The notes under the pieces were generated by a model that saw only the letters and a program-made list of their open reading frames with translations, had not been told where the DNA came from and made no database searches. The translations under genes were made by a program, and so were the position numbers. From assembly GCA_965223435.1 (NCBI GenBank), contig CBDCWQ010000022.1:744001-808000 (forward strand): a stretch of DNA of 64,000 nucleotides, written 5' to 3'. Source of the stretch: CBDCWQ01 sp965223435. Lineage in GTDB: Bacteria; Myxococcota; Kuafuiibacteriia; Kuafuiibacteriales; Kuafuiibacteriaceae. Below, piece by piece: positions 8,569 through 17,473 of this stretch (position 1 is the stretch's first letter; each line of letters opens with the position of its first letter).

Positions 8569-9471
8569 TCAAGCTTGAGATTCGCTGGATCCGGACTCCA
8601 TCGCTTCACGAAGCCGTTTCTCCTCTTGTCCGAGGACAGAAATGACTTCCATCGTCTGCTCGGCAATCGCCCGGTAAACGCGCGACGACCCCGGTTGCGA
8701 CAGAAGGGCGCCAAACTCGATCGGATGCCCAAAACACGCGATCACCCTTTTGCCAGTCCCATCAAAATTGGACCAGATCTGCCGAACGAAGTCGTTGCCC
8801 AACCCGTTGACGAACACCGGAATCACCGATACCTGGGCCGCGTGAATCGCCCTCCCTACCCCGCTTTGGGCGGGCAGGAAGGTGTACGGGTCATCATCTC
8901 TTTTCCGTGTTCCCTCTGGGTGGATGCCCGCGCTGCGTCCCTTCTGAAGCAACGCGGCCAGCTCGCAAAAAGCTGTAAAGTTGAGACTCGCACGTTTGCG
9001 GTCCCGAAATATGGGGGGATACATGGAAAAGAAGCTCATGATCCCATTCACAAAGAATCCGAGCGGGTGATCGTAAAAAAAGCTCGAGCGCACCGGAAAC
9101 AGCAGACGCTTTCGAAAACCATGTTTGTAAAGCAGCATGCTGAGTACGTACATGTCGAAAAAGCTGCGGTGATTGGACACCAGCACAAAGCTTTCGATAC
9201 TGTGAAGCGACGGAATGCGATCCAAGCCGTGTACGTGGCGCAGGTTTCGGGTGCAGTAGTCAATCCACCAGGTACCGAGCGTCCGGTGGCACAGCGCAAA
9301 AAGCCGGTCGAGCCACCGATTGGTGAAGCCCCAGCGAATAAAACGAATGTTGGTTCGCTCCAGCCAGCCGAGTCGCTTTGTGCCACGAAAGCTCCGGGGC
9401 CGCGACCGCTTGCTCGCCTCCGGTTCTGAGGCGGTAGGCAATGCCTCCGAGCCCATCCCTAGGGGAGCCAA
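8569..9471 (-). CDS. PlsC-type 1-acyl-sn-glycerol-3-phosphate acyltransferase
   Basis: A 300-residue acyltransferase of the PlsC/LPLAT family. The catalytic HX4D motif is seen in VSNHRSFFDMY, block II around SSFFYDHPLGFFVNGIMSFF, and block III as GIHPEGTRKRDD. These enzymes transfer an acyl chain to lysophosphatidic acid or a similar acceptor at the membrane, usually in phospholipid synthesis. The N-terminal 60 residues are basic and Arg-rich, longer than in minimal PlsC. It is a single gene convergent with the kinase. The exact acceptor cannot be told from sequence; hence no gene symbol. Confidence 0.88.
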   Translation of the reverse strand: MAPLGMGSEALPTASEPEASKRSRPRSFRGTKRLGWLERTNIRFIRWGFTNRWLDRLFALCHRTLGTWWIDYCTRNLRHVHGLDRIPSLHSIESFVLVSNHRSFFDMYVLSMLLYKHGFRKRLLFPVRSSFFYDHPLGFFVNGIMSFFSMYPPIFRDRKRASLNFTAFCELAALLQKGRSAGIHPEGTRKRDDDPYTFLPAQSGVGRAIHAAQVSVIPVFVNGLGNDFVRQIWSNFDGTGKRVIACFGHPIEFGALLSQPGSSRVYRAIAEQTMEVISVLGQEEKRLREAMESGSSESQA

Positions 9472-9841
9472 GCAGATGCGAACTCCACAACCAAGCAGGA
9501 AAACTCAGTCGTGTTTCCCCCGAAGCGAAACCAGAGTGAAAGACCGCGAGTGCGCAAGGACCGCGCTCGGTCGGCTCTTCCTAGCGGTAAACCCGCGACT
9601 GCACCGCTCCGTTGAATAACGACGGGGCCACCCTCGTCTCAGTCCCGTGATTGCGTACCGCTCAGGCCTGATTTGCGCTCCTCGCGACCTGGAATACCCT
9701 CTCTTGCCATCGTCACGGCCAGACAGCGGCGCGAATGCAAGTTGTGTCCGTTTTGTGGTGCCCGTGTTCGCGGCCGTGACAGAGCGGTACAAGGGGCCAA
9801 GACGCTTGACACCAAATCAAACAGGGAGTTTGTAACACGCC
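9472..9841. other. Divergent intergenic region
   Basis: About 370 bp between the divergent acyltransferase and cupredoxin genes. It should carry both promoters. I see no RNA gene, repeat or clear promoter box. Confidence 0.4.
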
Positions 9842-10522
9842 ATGCGAAGATTCACGATGTTATGTTCTGTGGTTGCGCTCGGTATCGCAACGCCAGCCAC
9901 GGCTGGAATCAAAGGGACCATCAACTTTCAAGGTGCCGCCCCCGCTCCCAAGGCGGTGGACATGAGCTCGGACCCGAAGTGCAAAAAGCTCGCCCCCAAA
10001 GCCAAGACCAACGACGTTTTGGTGAAGGGTGGGAAACTCGCCAATGTTTTCGGGTACATCAAGAATGCACCGAAGAAGAAATACAAGAGCAAAGAAAAGG
10101 TCCAACTCGACCAGAAGAATTGCCGCTATTCACCCAAAGTTTTTGGGGTCCTCGTGAAGCAGAAGGTCCAAATCAAAAACAGCGACCCCACGCTGCACAA
10201 CGTCCACGCCTTCGCCAAGCGCGGAGAGTTCAACCAGGCGATGCCGACCCAAGGGCAGGTTATCACCAAGAAATTCAAAAAGGCCCAAATCATGGTGCCC
10301 ATCAAATGTGACGTCCACGCCTGGATGGCAGCCCACGTCGGGGTGATGGAGCACCCGTTTTTCGGAACTTCAAACGAGTCTGGAGTCCTCGAAATACCCA
10401 CCGCAGGATTACCCGATGGCGACTATGAAATCGCAACCTGGCACGAAACATTGGGCAAAAAGTCCGCCAAAGTGAAGGTCAGCGGCGGTCAAGGCAGTTT
10501 CCAAATCGCCTACTCGAAGTAA
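9842..10522 (+). CDS. Exported cupredoxin-like protein
   Basis: A 226-residue protein with a Sec signal peptide (MRRFTMLCSVVALGIATPATA). A plastocyanin/azurin-like segment follows. NSDPTLHNVHAFAK supplies a candidate His ligand, and KCDVHAWM supplies Cys, His and Met in the C-x2-H-x2-M spacing of type 1 copper sites. The last 60 residues resemble a carboxypeptidase-regulatory-like beta sandwich (GLPDGDYEIATWHETLGKK). It lies upstream of the Sco1 gene at the edge of the oxidase locus and is clearly paralogous to the lipoprotein at 18457-19323, sharing KKFKK, VHxWM and HPFF. It probably acts in the periplasm as an electron carrier or copper handler for the oxidase; this role is inferred from context. 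Confidence 0.8.
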   Translation: MRRFTMLCSVVALGIATPATAGIKGTINFQGAAPAPKAVDMSSDPKCKKLAPKAKTNDVLVKGGKLANVFGYIKNAPKKKYKSKEKVQLDQKNCRYSPKVFGVLVKQKVQIKNSDPTLHNVHAFAKRGEFNQAMPTQGQVITKKFKKAQIMVPIKCDVHAWMAAHVGVMEHPFFGTSNESGVLEIPTAGLPDGDYEIATWHETLGKKSAKVKVSGGQGSFQIAYSK

Positions 10523-10741
10523 GCAGACCCCTTCCCGCCAGGTAGGAGTCCGCACACTCCCTCGCGAACTCCGACCGACCAAGTCGACCCTTCCACCAAA
10601 GACCCACCTCGGGCAGCAACCGAAGCTACGCGCGTCGGCAGCCGATGCGGTTGGACAAAAAGTGAGCCAAGGGCGCTCTTCCCGCCGGGAACCCCCTAAG
10701 CTTTCCCGCTTTACAAGGCGCCATAGACGGCGCTATGGCCC

Positions 10742-11509
10742 TTGGCTATCGTGACTACGGATTCCCTGAGGTCGACTGCTGCCTCTCAGAAACAACACGG
10801 CTTGCTCTCGAGAGCGGTGGGCTCTCCCTGGTTTTGGCTCACGACCACCGGCTTTCTCTTCAGCTTCAACATTGTGCGAGCCATGGTTAAGGACATGCCC
10901 GAACCGCCAAAGGTATACTACAAAGTGCCAAGCTTCCGTCTGACCGACCACCTCGGTCAACCCTTTGGTAGCCAAGAGCTCGCCGGAAAAATATGGGTCG
11001 CCAACTTCATTTTTACCAGCTGCCCAACCCGATGCCGCGAACTTGGCGAGAAGATGGCATACCTCCAGAAGCACTTGCGACACACCGGAGACACCGTTTC
11101 GCTGATCTCGTTCTCGGTAGACCCAGAAAACGATAGCCCAGAGGTCCTTCGCGAGTACGCAGAGAAATTTCGAGCCCACCCAAGTCGCTGGCGCTTTCTG
11201 ACGGGCGAGCTCGACGCGATCAAATCCACCGTGGTCGAGGGTTTCAAACTCCCGCTCAACAAAGAACCACCATCGGACGACCTCCCCACCGATGATGCGC
11301 TCCTCACAATCACCCATGGGACCCGACTGGTCCTGGTTGATCAAAAACGGCAAATCCGTGGGTACTATGAAACCGACGACAAGAGTCTGCAGCAACTCCT
11401 GGCCCACATCGCACTCTTATCTGGACTGGAAAGCGCCCCCGGCATGACCGAAGCGTTCGAAAAACAAAGACAGGCCCAGCCGCAGCATCAGCCCGCTCAC
11501 AAACACTAG
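10742..11509 (+). CDS. Sco1/SenC-family copper chaperone
   Basis: A membrane-anchored thioredoxin-fold protein of 255 residues. One N-terminal transmembrane helix (about residues 28-46) precedes a domain with the copper-binding CPTRC motif (Cys94, Cys98) in NFIFTSCPTRC, and a downstream His in TITHGTRLVLVD. Sco proteins deliver copper to the CuA centre of cytochrome oxidase subunit II, which is encoded just beyond. A His/Gln-rich tail ends the protein. The start is a TTG at 10742 or the in-frame GTG at 10751; neither has a strong ribosome binding site. The stop overlaps the stop of the convergent subunit III gene by three bases. Confidence 0.92.
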   Translation: MAIVTTDSLRSTAASQKQHGLLSRAVGSPWFWLTTTGFLFSFNIVRAMVKDMPEPPKVYYKVPSFRLTDHLGQPFGSQELAGKIWVANFIFTSCPTRCRELGEKMAYLQKHLRHTGDTVSLISFSVDPENDSPEVLREYAEKFRAHPSRWRFLTGELDAIKSTVVEGFKLPLNKEPPSDDLPTDDALLTITHGTRLVLVDQKRQIRGYYETDDKSLQQLLAHIALLSGLESAPGMTEAFEKQRQAQPQHQPAHKH

Positions 11510-12123
11510 AGCACAAATACGAACAGGAACATCAGGAGCCAAATCACGCCCACAAAGTGCCAGTAGACGGCCCAAAGACGCACCGAAAGAAGGCTGCTTT
11601 GAGCCCGTTCGGTCCGGGCCACCCGCCAAGCCAAGACCCCGAGAGCCACAAGCCCAATCACCACGTGACCGGCATGAATGCCCGCAAAGCCGTAAAAAAC
11701 TGCTGCGTAGGCCCCCGCATCAATGCGGAGGCCCTCGGCCGCAAGACCGCGCGCCAACCCATATTGGATCGCCAAAAAGACCAGACCCAGGACCAAAGCC
11801 ACCACCAGCGACCACGCAAGCTTCTTTGGAGCGGACCGCCAAAGACCGTATTCAAGAACCAGACTGCTGGCGGCAATGACCCCGGTGTTCAGACCAGAGA
11901 GCCCTAACGGAAGCATCGGAAGACCAAGCGGAGGCCAACCGTCGGATGTCACCCGCATGGCGCCGTAAATAAAAAAGAGGGGGATGAACATCATCGCCCA
12001 AGCCGCGATCAAAACGACCATCCCCACGTAGGCCGTTTTGCGTCCTTCCGCACTCTCTGCCGGTTCTTCTGCCGAAATCAAAGCCGCGGTGGGCTCTGCG
12101 AGCGCACTGCCGGTCATGACCAA
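11506..12123 (-). CDS. Cytochrome c oxidase subunit III-like protein (second copy)
   Basis: A 205-residue membrane protein with five to six helices. It has family features such as LNTGVIAASSLVLEYGLWRS, the FAGIHAGHVVIGLVALG helix with conserved His residues, and the C-terminal VYWHFVGVIWLLMFLFVFVL. It is the last gene of the minus-strand oxidase operon, after subunit I. The locus also encodes another subunit III at its start, and the two are not close copies, so the enzyme may have two III-type subunits or one may serve a variant complex. The role is inferred from family and position. Confidence 0.85.
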   Translation of the reverse strand: MVMTGSALAEPTAALISAEEPAESAEGRKTAYVGMVVLIAAWAMMFIPLFFIYGAMRVTSDGWPPLGLPMLPLGLSGLNTGVIAASSLVLEYGLWRSAPKKLAWSLVVALVLGLVFLAIQYGLARGLAAEGLRIDAGAYAAVFYGFAGIHAGHVVIGLVALGVLAWRVARTERAQSSLLSVRLWAVYWHFVGVIWLLMFLFVFVL

Positions 12124-12249
12124 GCTCTCATACGCCTTGGAGCCGCTCCCAGACCCAGGAAACCGGTCACAAGTTCCCCCATGGACCTCGGAATGACCAT
12201 CACGTTTGCATGCCAGGAAGCGACCGCCCGTCCCCTACCTCGCCAGACA

Positions 12250-14031
12250 TCAAGCCGGCGCGGGGACACCATCAGGCGCCTCGGGTGTGCTCGGGCCCTC
12301 TTCGTCGGGGAGCGGTTCGGCCTGCCCGATCCAGTCGCGGCCGAGGCGTCGTTTCACCTCGGGGCTCGCAAACTCGTGTGGACCACGGAAAACAGTCGGA
12401 ACCACATCGAAGTTGTGATGCGGGGGCGGCGAAGGAATCGTCCACTCCAAAGTACCGAGCTCCCAGGGATTGGCTTCTGCCGCTTCACCCGCAAACATGC
12501 TCTTGAAGAAGTTGATCACAAAAAACACCTGCCCGGCCATCAGCACAAATGCAATGAAGCTCGTATACCGGTTCAACTCGAGAAGGTGCTGGGTGAACGT
12601 GTACTGGTACGGGTCAAAAAACCACCGGGGCTGACCGGCGTACCCTGCCAACAACTGACCGCAAAACAAACCCGTAAGGCCCAAAAACGAAAACCAAAAA
12701 TGGAGCTTTCCCAGGGTCGGGTTCATGTTTCGGCCAAACATCTTGGGGAACCAAAAAGCAATGGCCCCAAAACTCCCCAAAAATGCAGCCGACGCCATGG
12801 TCAAGTGGAAATGCCCTACCACCCACATCGTGTCGTGTAGCTGCAGATCGGTCGAGATGGTTCCAAGCGGCAAGCCCGTCAGGCCTCCGAGTCCAAACAC
12901 AAAGATCGCGCCACATGCGTAGAGCATGGGAACCTCAAAACGAATGGACCCTTTCCACATCGTGTGGAGCCAATTCAAAAACAAAAGCTCAGCCGGCACG
13001 CTGATGATCAGCGTGAATATCATGAAGGTCTGACCCAAAAGCGGACTCATGCCGGTTAGGAACATGTGATGCCCGTAGACGATGGCACTGAGCACCGTCA
13101 CCGCAATCATGGCGTAGACCGTTCCGCGGTACCAATAGTGCGGCTTGCGCGAAAAGAACGCGACAAAGTCACCGATAAAACCCCAAGCAGGCAGGATCAG
13201 GATGTACACCTCGGGGTGCCCAAAAATCCAAAACAAGTGCTGAAACAGAATGGGATCGCCGCCTCCGTGCACCGCAGCACTGCCCGCGACAAAAAACTGC
13301 GTGCCAAACACCCGATCCATGATCAAAAGCAACCCCGCGGAACCAAGCACCGGAACAAAGAGGGCGTTGAGAATGGCCGTCAGCCAGAGCCCCCAAATGG
13401 TGAGAGGCATGCGCATGTACGTCATGCCCGGTGCCCGAAGACGAATGACCGTGGTCACGTAGTTGACCGCGCCCATGATGGTCGACACCCCGGTCACAAA
13501 TATCGCAGCCACCACCAATGTCTGGCCGGCCCCCGGCATCCCCACGTTGGTCGACAACGGTGGGTACGTGATCCATGCCGCGCCAGCCGCCCCCATGGGC
13601 ATCAAAAATGCGGCAAGAATCATAAGCTGCGACAACACGAAGATCCAAAAGGACAACATGTTGAACACCGGAAAGGCCATGTCTCGGGCTCCGATGAGGA
13701 GGGGAATGCAAAAGTTCCCGAAGCACCCGATCATCACCGGCGTGATAAACCAGAAGATCATGATCAAGCCGTGCATCGTAAAGGTGCTGTTGTAGCCCGC
13801 CGGCGTCATGGCGCCTCCGGAGCTTTTGAAGAACAAGTTGCCCAATAGAGGCACCGGTTCTCCCGGAAACGCCCATTGCCATCGGATGAGGTAAGCCAAG
13901 GCTCCCCCAAGGAGACCAAAAAGGAGGCCCGCCCACAAAAACTGCTTGGCGATAACCTTGTGGTCTAAAGAAAAGACCCACTTTTTGAAAAAAGAAGTGG
14001 GGTCGGGATGAATCGGTTGGAGTTCCACCAT
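12250..14031 (-). CDS. ctaD: Cytochrome c oxidase subunit I
   Basis: The 593-residue catalytic subunit holding haem a and the haem a3/CuB site where O2 is reduced to water while protons are pumped. Visible ligands and motifs are FTMHGLIMIFWF (haem a His), GHPEVYILILPAWG (CuB His, cross-linked Tyr and D-channel Glu), VYGHHMFLTGM (CuB His pair) and HDTMWVVGHFHLTM (haem a3 and haem a His). About twelve transmembrane helices are evident. The GHPEV form indicates an A1-type pump. It follows subunit II by about 110 bp in the same operon. A short acidic Pro-rich tail ends the protein. Confidence 0.97.
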   Translation of the reverse strand: MVELQPIHPDPTSFFKKWVFSLDHKVIAKQFLWAGLLFGLLGGALAYLIRWQWAFPGEPVPLLGNLFFKSSGGAMTPAGYNSTFTMHGLIMIFWFITPVMIGCFGNFCIPLLIGARDMAFPVFNMLSFWIFVLSQLMILAAFLMPMGAAGAAWITYPPLSTNVGMPGAGQTLVVAAIFVTGVSTIMGAVNYVTTVIRLRAPGMTYMRMPLTIWGLWLTAILNALFVPVLGSAGLLLIMDRVFGTQFFVAGSAAVHGGGDPILFQHLFWIFGHPEVYILILPAWGFIGDFVAFFSRKPHYWYRGTVYAMIAVTVLSAIVYGHHMFLTGMSPLLGQTFMIFTLIISVPAELLFLNWLHTMWKGSIRFEVPMLYACGAIFVFGLGGLTGLPLGTISTDLQLHDTMWVVGHFHLTMASAAFLGSFGAIAFWFPKMFGRNMNPTLGKLHFWFSFLGLTGLFCGQLLAGYAGQPRWFFDPYQYTFTQHLLELNRYTSFIAFVLMAGQVFFVINFFKSMFAGEAAEANPWELGTLEWTIPSPPPHHNFDVVPTVFRGPHEFASPEVKRRLGRDWIGQAEPLPDEEGPSTPEAPDGVPAPA

Positions 14032-14143
14032 TGTGATTCCTGCCTTATGACCAAAGCGGCATGAAGCCGGAGGTCACGGAACGCGTCTCTAGGACGACAA
14101 AAACATGTTCTGAGCCATTTCGTGGGCAACAGCAGCGGCGCAT

Positions 14144-14978
14144 TTAGATCTTCTTCCACGCCCAGCCCCAATGGGCCTCAGTATCCTTGGGATCCCACAC
14201 GGACAAGCCATCTCGGGAGCTCAGATCCAACCAGCGCTGAAATTCGTCTTTGGGAACAACCTTCAAGATGGCCTTCATCTTGTAGTGATTCACGCCACAG
14301 TGCTGCACGCAAACCACCTCAAATTCACCCGTTTCTTTGGCCTGAAACCACATCCGATTGATCATGCCCGGCATCGCGTCCTGCTTGATCCGGAAATTCG
14401 GCAGGGCAAAGGTATGGATCACGTCAGGGGAGGCGAGCTGCAACGAGACGGGGGTATCCACAGGAACCGTGAGTTCGTTGTCGGAGAGCGCATCGTCCGC
14501 AGTATTGAACTTACCGTCCGCGCCGGCATACCGCATCTGCCACAGCCACTGCCGGGCGTTGACCTCGATTCGGACCGCCGAGTCGTCTTGTTCAAGCTTA
14601 GAGAAGTTCCAAAATAGGGTGTTGATGTCCTTGGTGCTGTTCACCCAAAGGGTGCCATCAACGATGAAAAAAATCACGGCGGACAGCAGCATCGCTTTCA
14701 TCGTTTGCTTTTTGGCGCTGCCGTGATCGTACTCTGCTTCGTGCTTGCGGTTGTGCTTGAGGAAGGCAAGACCCATCCAAACGCACATGATCACGAACAG
14801 AATGGCACAGCAGATATTGGTGAAATGGATCAGCCAATCGACGCTGTGACCATATTCGGATGCGTTATGCGGCATGCCCAGCCCCTGTCCGGGTCGCGGT
14901 GCGGCAAGCGCGACCGGAGTCACGCCCCACAACACGACAAAAGACGCCAGGATTGCTCGTTTCAAACCCAAAATCATC
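14144..14978 (-). CDS. ctaC: Cytochrome c oxidase subunit II
   Basis: A 277-residue subunit that takes electrons from cytochrome c through the binuclear CuA centre. I place the start at an ATG at 14978, preceded by GGGGAG, and not at the much longer upstream frame. A signal peptide (ILASFVVLWGVTPVALAA) is followed by two membrane helices and a periplasmic cupredoxin domain. The CuA ligands are in CVQHCGVNHYKM near residues 220-233; the usual Glu between the cysteines is Gln here. NARQWLWQMRYAG is the conserved aromatic electron-entry region. There is no fused cytochrome c domain. The start overlaps the stop of the upstream Cys-rich membrane protein, suggesting coupled translation. Confidence 0.95.
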
Positions 14979-15330
14979 GCACCAACTCCCCTCGTGTCCC
15001 GCTGTCGTGGAGGCCGAGCGCCACAACCCCGGCCATCGCATGGGCCGTCGTCGCGTTCATGTCCACCGCGCTGGCCGACGTCGCCTTCGCCAAGATAGGC
15101 GTTTCGGTCGAACGAACCGCGATCAATTTTCGAAGGCATAGATACGCGCCTCCTACCACAAAGAACGGACACAAGATCATCCCTGCTAAAAAGAAGTAGC
15201 TCCCGAGTCCGCCTTTGTCGTTGAGGGCACAGCTCGGGCAAGCCCAGACCCATTTGGGCACCGCCACACAGGCGAGTACACTCCATAAACACAGCCCGCG
15301 CCCATACGCGCGCCTCATCACCGCTCTCAT
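14974..15330 (-). CDS. Small exported Cys-rich membrane protein of the oxidase operon
   Basis: A 118-residue protein with a signal peptide (LCLWSVLACVAVPKWVWA). The mature start is CPSC, followed by a transmembrane helix with two further cysteines (FLAGMILCPFFVVGGAYLCL) and a basic segment. I do not recognise a named family. It sits between subunit IV and subunit II and overlaps the start of subunit II by five bases, so it is very likely cotranslated with it. A CxxC at the outer face of the membrane next to a copper enzyme suggests a metal or thiol role in CuA assembly, but that is inference only. Confidence 0.7.
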   Translation of the reverse strand: MRAVMRRAYGRGLCLWSVLACVAVPKWVWACPSCALNDKGGLGSYFFLAGMILCPFFVVGGAYLCLRKLIAVRSTETPILAKATSASAVDMNATTAHAMAGVVALGLHDSGTRGELVR

Positions 15331-15337
15331 CGTCGAT

Positions 15338-15625
15338 TCAACCGGTCAGACGCCAAGTCGCGTCCGCAATGAGGGCAAAGGCATAGATCGCGGGAAACAA
15401 GAACGGGATCACCACGGTCAGTTTCATGACCTTGGTCTCGTGATTGAGGTGCATGAAGAACCACCCCACAAAACCGGCCTTGGCTAGGGCCATGACGATC
15501 AGAATTGCACCAAGCGTGGTGCGATCGAGACCGACGTAGACCACCCCGACTTCGGCGGCGGTAAGAACGGTCAGGACAAAAAAGACCATCATATACTGTT
15601 TGCGACTGACATGCGGTGCACCCAT
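15338..15625 (-). CDS. Cytochrome c oxidase subunit IV
   Basis: A 95-residue protein with three membrane helices, the normal size of the bacterial COX4/CtaF-type small subunit. The pattern is typical: VFFVLTVLTAAEVGVVYVGL, then MALAKAGFVGWFFMHLNHE, then a third helix. The motif KAGFVGWFFMHL is the most conserved part of the family. It is packed 19 bp after subunit III and 7 bp before the Cys-rich membrane protein, within the operon. The subunit helps assemble or stabilise the core of the oxidase. Confidence 0.9.
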   Translation of the reverse strand: MGAPHVSRKQYMMVFFVLTVLTAAEVGVVYVGLDRTTLGAILIVMALAKAGFVGWFFMHLNHETKVMKLTVVIPFLFPAIYAFALIADATWRLTG

Positions 15626-15644
15626 CGTCTCACACCCCTTTCAT

Positions 15645-16301
15645 CTAGTTGAGGAGATAGACAAACGTAAAAACCAAAATCCAAACCAGGTCGACGAAGT
15701 GCCAGAACAGACCCGCGATTTCGATCTCGTTGTAGTTCCCGTCGTCGTACTTTCCCATCATGGCGCGAATCAAAGTGATGAACAGATAGATCACGCCGGT
15801 GGTGACATGCATGCCGTGAAATCCGGTAATGCAGTAAAACGTCGTTGCGTAGTGCGATTCGCCCCACACCAAACCCTCGTTGACCAGGCCTGGATGGTGA
15901 AAAATAAAGGAGAACACACCCCAATACTCTTGGAGTTGCCCACACAGGAAGATACAACCCCCAAACACAGTCACCGCAAGCCAGGTCACCATGCCCTTCT
16001 TATTTTTCTCAACGCATGCGGCGTAGGCCATCACCATGCTGACGCTGGAGCAGATCAGAATGAAGGTCAGTCCGGCGGTGAAATTGATGCCGAACTCCGG
16101 CAGCCCTTCGGGCGGCCACGGCCCCTCATGGCCACCCCGAAGAATACCATAGGCCAACAGCAATCCCCCGAAGGAGAAGGCATCGGACAAGAGAAAGATC
16201 CACATCCCCAGCTTGCCCATGGATGCGCGCCCATAGTGGGCATCCTCTGGGTAATCGTGGGGCAGGATCGAGTCGTGATGATGTACTGCCGCTTCGCTCA
16301 T
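15645..16301 (-). CDS. ctaE: Cytochrome c oxidase subunit III
   Basis: A 218-residue core subunit III. I place the start at the ATG at 16301 (MSEAAVHHHDSILPHDYPED); the frame extends farther upstream but that part is not family-like and enters the divergent promoter region. GKLGMWIFLLSDAFSFGGLL carries the conserved acidic helix, followed by CITGFHGMHVTTGVIYLFIT and the end FWHFVDLVWILVFTFVYLLN, all classic for COX3. It is the first gene of the minus-strand operon III-IV-small protein-II-I-III2, divergent from haem O synthase across about 145 bp. Confidence 0.93.
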   Translation of the reverse strand: MSEAAVHHHDSILPHDYPEDAHYGRASMGKLGMWIFLLSDAFSFGGLLLAYGILRGGHEGPWPPEGLPEFGINFTAGLTFILICSSVSMVMAYAACVEKNKKGMVTWLAVTVFGGCIFLCGQLQEYWGVFSFIFHHPGLVNEGLVWGESHYATTFYCITGFHGMHVTTGVIYLFITLIRAMMGKYDDGNYNEIEIAGLFWHFVDLVWILVFTFVYLLN

Positions 16302-16446
16302 GAAGAACCCACATGCCCCGTAGACCCAGGGCAAGCCGGGCCCAGATAGCACGCAGAGTGGCACCGGACAAGACCCAGTTTCGGGCTTCAGGGCACCGAT
16401 TTTCCTGGGAAACACGGCCACATACGGCCCCGAATCTGGCAAGGTC

Positions 16447-17424
16447 ATGACAGTTGACTCATGGCCACACCGCGCTCTAAATCGCCCCGTTCCCGTGACG
16501 CCGCACAGCGACGACATGGCCACAGCGATTCCTCGCATCGCGGTACGGCCTCGAATTTCGCTTAAGGTCGGAGCCTTTTACGAGCTCGCCAAGCCCAATC
16601 TGAGCGCCCTGGTGGTACTGACCAGCGCGTTTGGGTTCTATTTCGCCTCCCGAGGCGTCGGGTCCATCGATTGGGCCGCGTGTTTGCACCTTATCCTGGG
16701 CACGGGGCTCACCGCCGCCGGCGCGTGCGGCATCAACATGGTGGCCGAGCGGGGGTCCGATGCCCAGATGCACCGCACCCGGCGCCGGCCCATACCGTCT
16801 GGCCGTCTGACACCCAAAGAGGCGCTTTTCTTCTCGCTTGCGGTATTTTTGCTAGGGTTTTTAGACCTCCTGGTCTTCTGCGGCCCGTACCCGGCAGCCC
16901 TCTCGTTTCTGACCATGGTGATCTACGCTGGGGTCTATACGCCCCTCAAAACCCAAGGTCCCCTGGCGATCTGGGTGGGTGCCATACCGGGTGCCATCCC
17001 GCCGGTCATGGGTTGGACCGCGGTCCAGGGCGAAATCGGACTGGGTGGCTGGGTGTTGTTTGCCATTCTTTTTGCCTGGCAATTTCCCCACTTTCTGTCC
17101 TTGGCCTTCATGTATCGCGAAGACTATGCCCGCGGTGGCTTTCGCTTTCTTCCCGAGAACGACCCCGACGGAAAACGAACCGGCCGGCAGATCGCCGTGG
17201 GCTGGGTGGTGTTGCTGCTGGTGAGCACCACCCCTACTTGGGTCGGCCTCGCCGGAAACATCTATCTGGTGGGGGCGGTGCTTTGTGGTCTCACGTTCAC
17301 CTGGATTGGACTCCGAACCGCTCGGGCGTGCTCACTCCAAAACGCGCGGAGTTCCTTCCTCGCCTCGGTGACCCACCTACCCCTTCTGCTGGCCCTCATG
17401 ATCCTCGACGGCCTGCTCGGCTGA
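16447..17424 (+). CDS. ctaB: Haem O synthase (protohaem IX farnesyltransferase)
   Basis: A UbiA-family membrane prenyltransferase with about nine helices that adds a farnesyl group to haem b to make haem O, the precursor of the oxidase haems. The first prenyl-diphosphate site is NMVAERGSDAQMHRTRRRP, where the usual first Asp of NxxxD is replaced by Glu. The second site is YREDYARGGF. The length (325 residues) is slightly long because of an N-terminal extension; the ATG at 16516 is an alternative start. It is divergent from the oxidase operon and leads a plus-strand group with the cytochrome c, cupredoxin and DUF420 genes. Confidence 0.93.
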   Translation: MTVDSWPHRALNRPVPVTPHSDDMATAIPRIAVRPRISLKVGAFYELAKPNLSALVVLTSAFGFYFASRGVGSIDWAACLHLILGTGLTAAGACGINMVAERGSDAQMHRTRRRPIPSGRLTPKEALFFSLAVFLLGFLDLLVFCGPYPAALSFLTMVIYAGVYTPLKTQGPLAIWVGAIPGAIPPVMGWTAVQGEIGLGGWVLFAILFAWQFPHFLSLAFMYREDYARGGFRFLPENDPDGKRTGRQIAVGWVVLLLVSTTPTWVGLAGNIYLVGAVLCGLTFTWIGLRTARACSLQNARSSFLASVTHLPLLLALMILDGLLG

Positions 17425-17473
17425 TCCATTAGGCTTGCACTTCGGCTTTTCAGCGGGCTATGAGGGGCCCGCA

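Noticed and set aside
12181..13848. Long plus-strand frames opposite subunit I
   Set aside because: They are shadows of the highly conserved ctaD gene.
14979..15292. N-terminal extension of subunit II
   Set aside because: It overlaps the Cys-rich membrane gene in another frame and lacks homology; the ATG at 14978 has GGGGAG and a signal peptide.
16302..16538. N-terminal extension of subunit III
   Set aside because: It enters the divergent promoter of ctaB and is not family-like.
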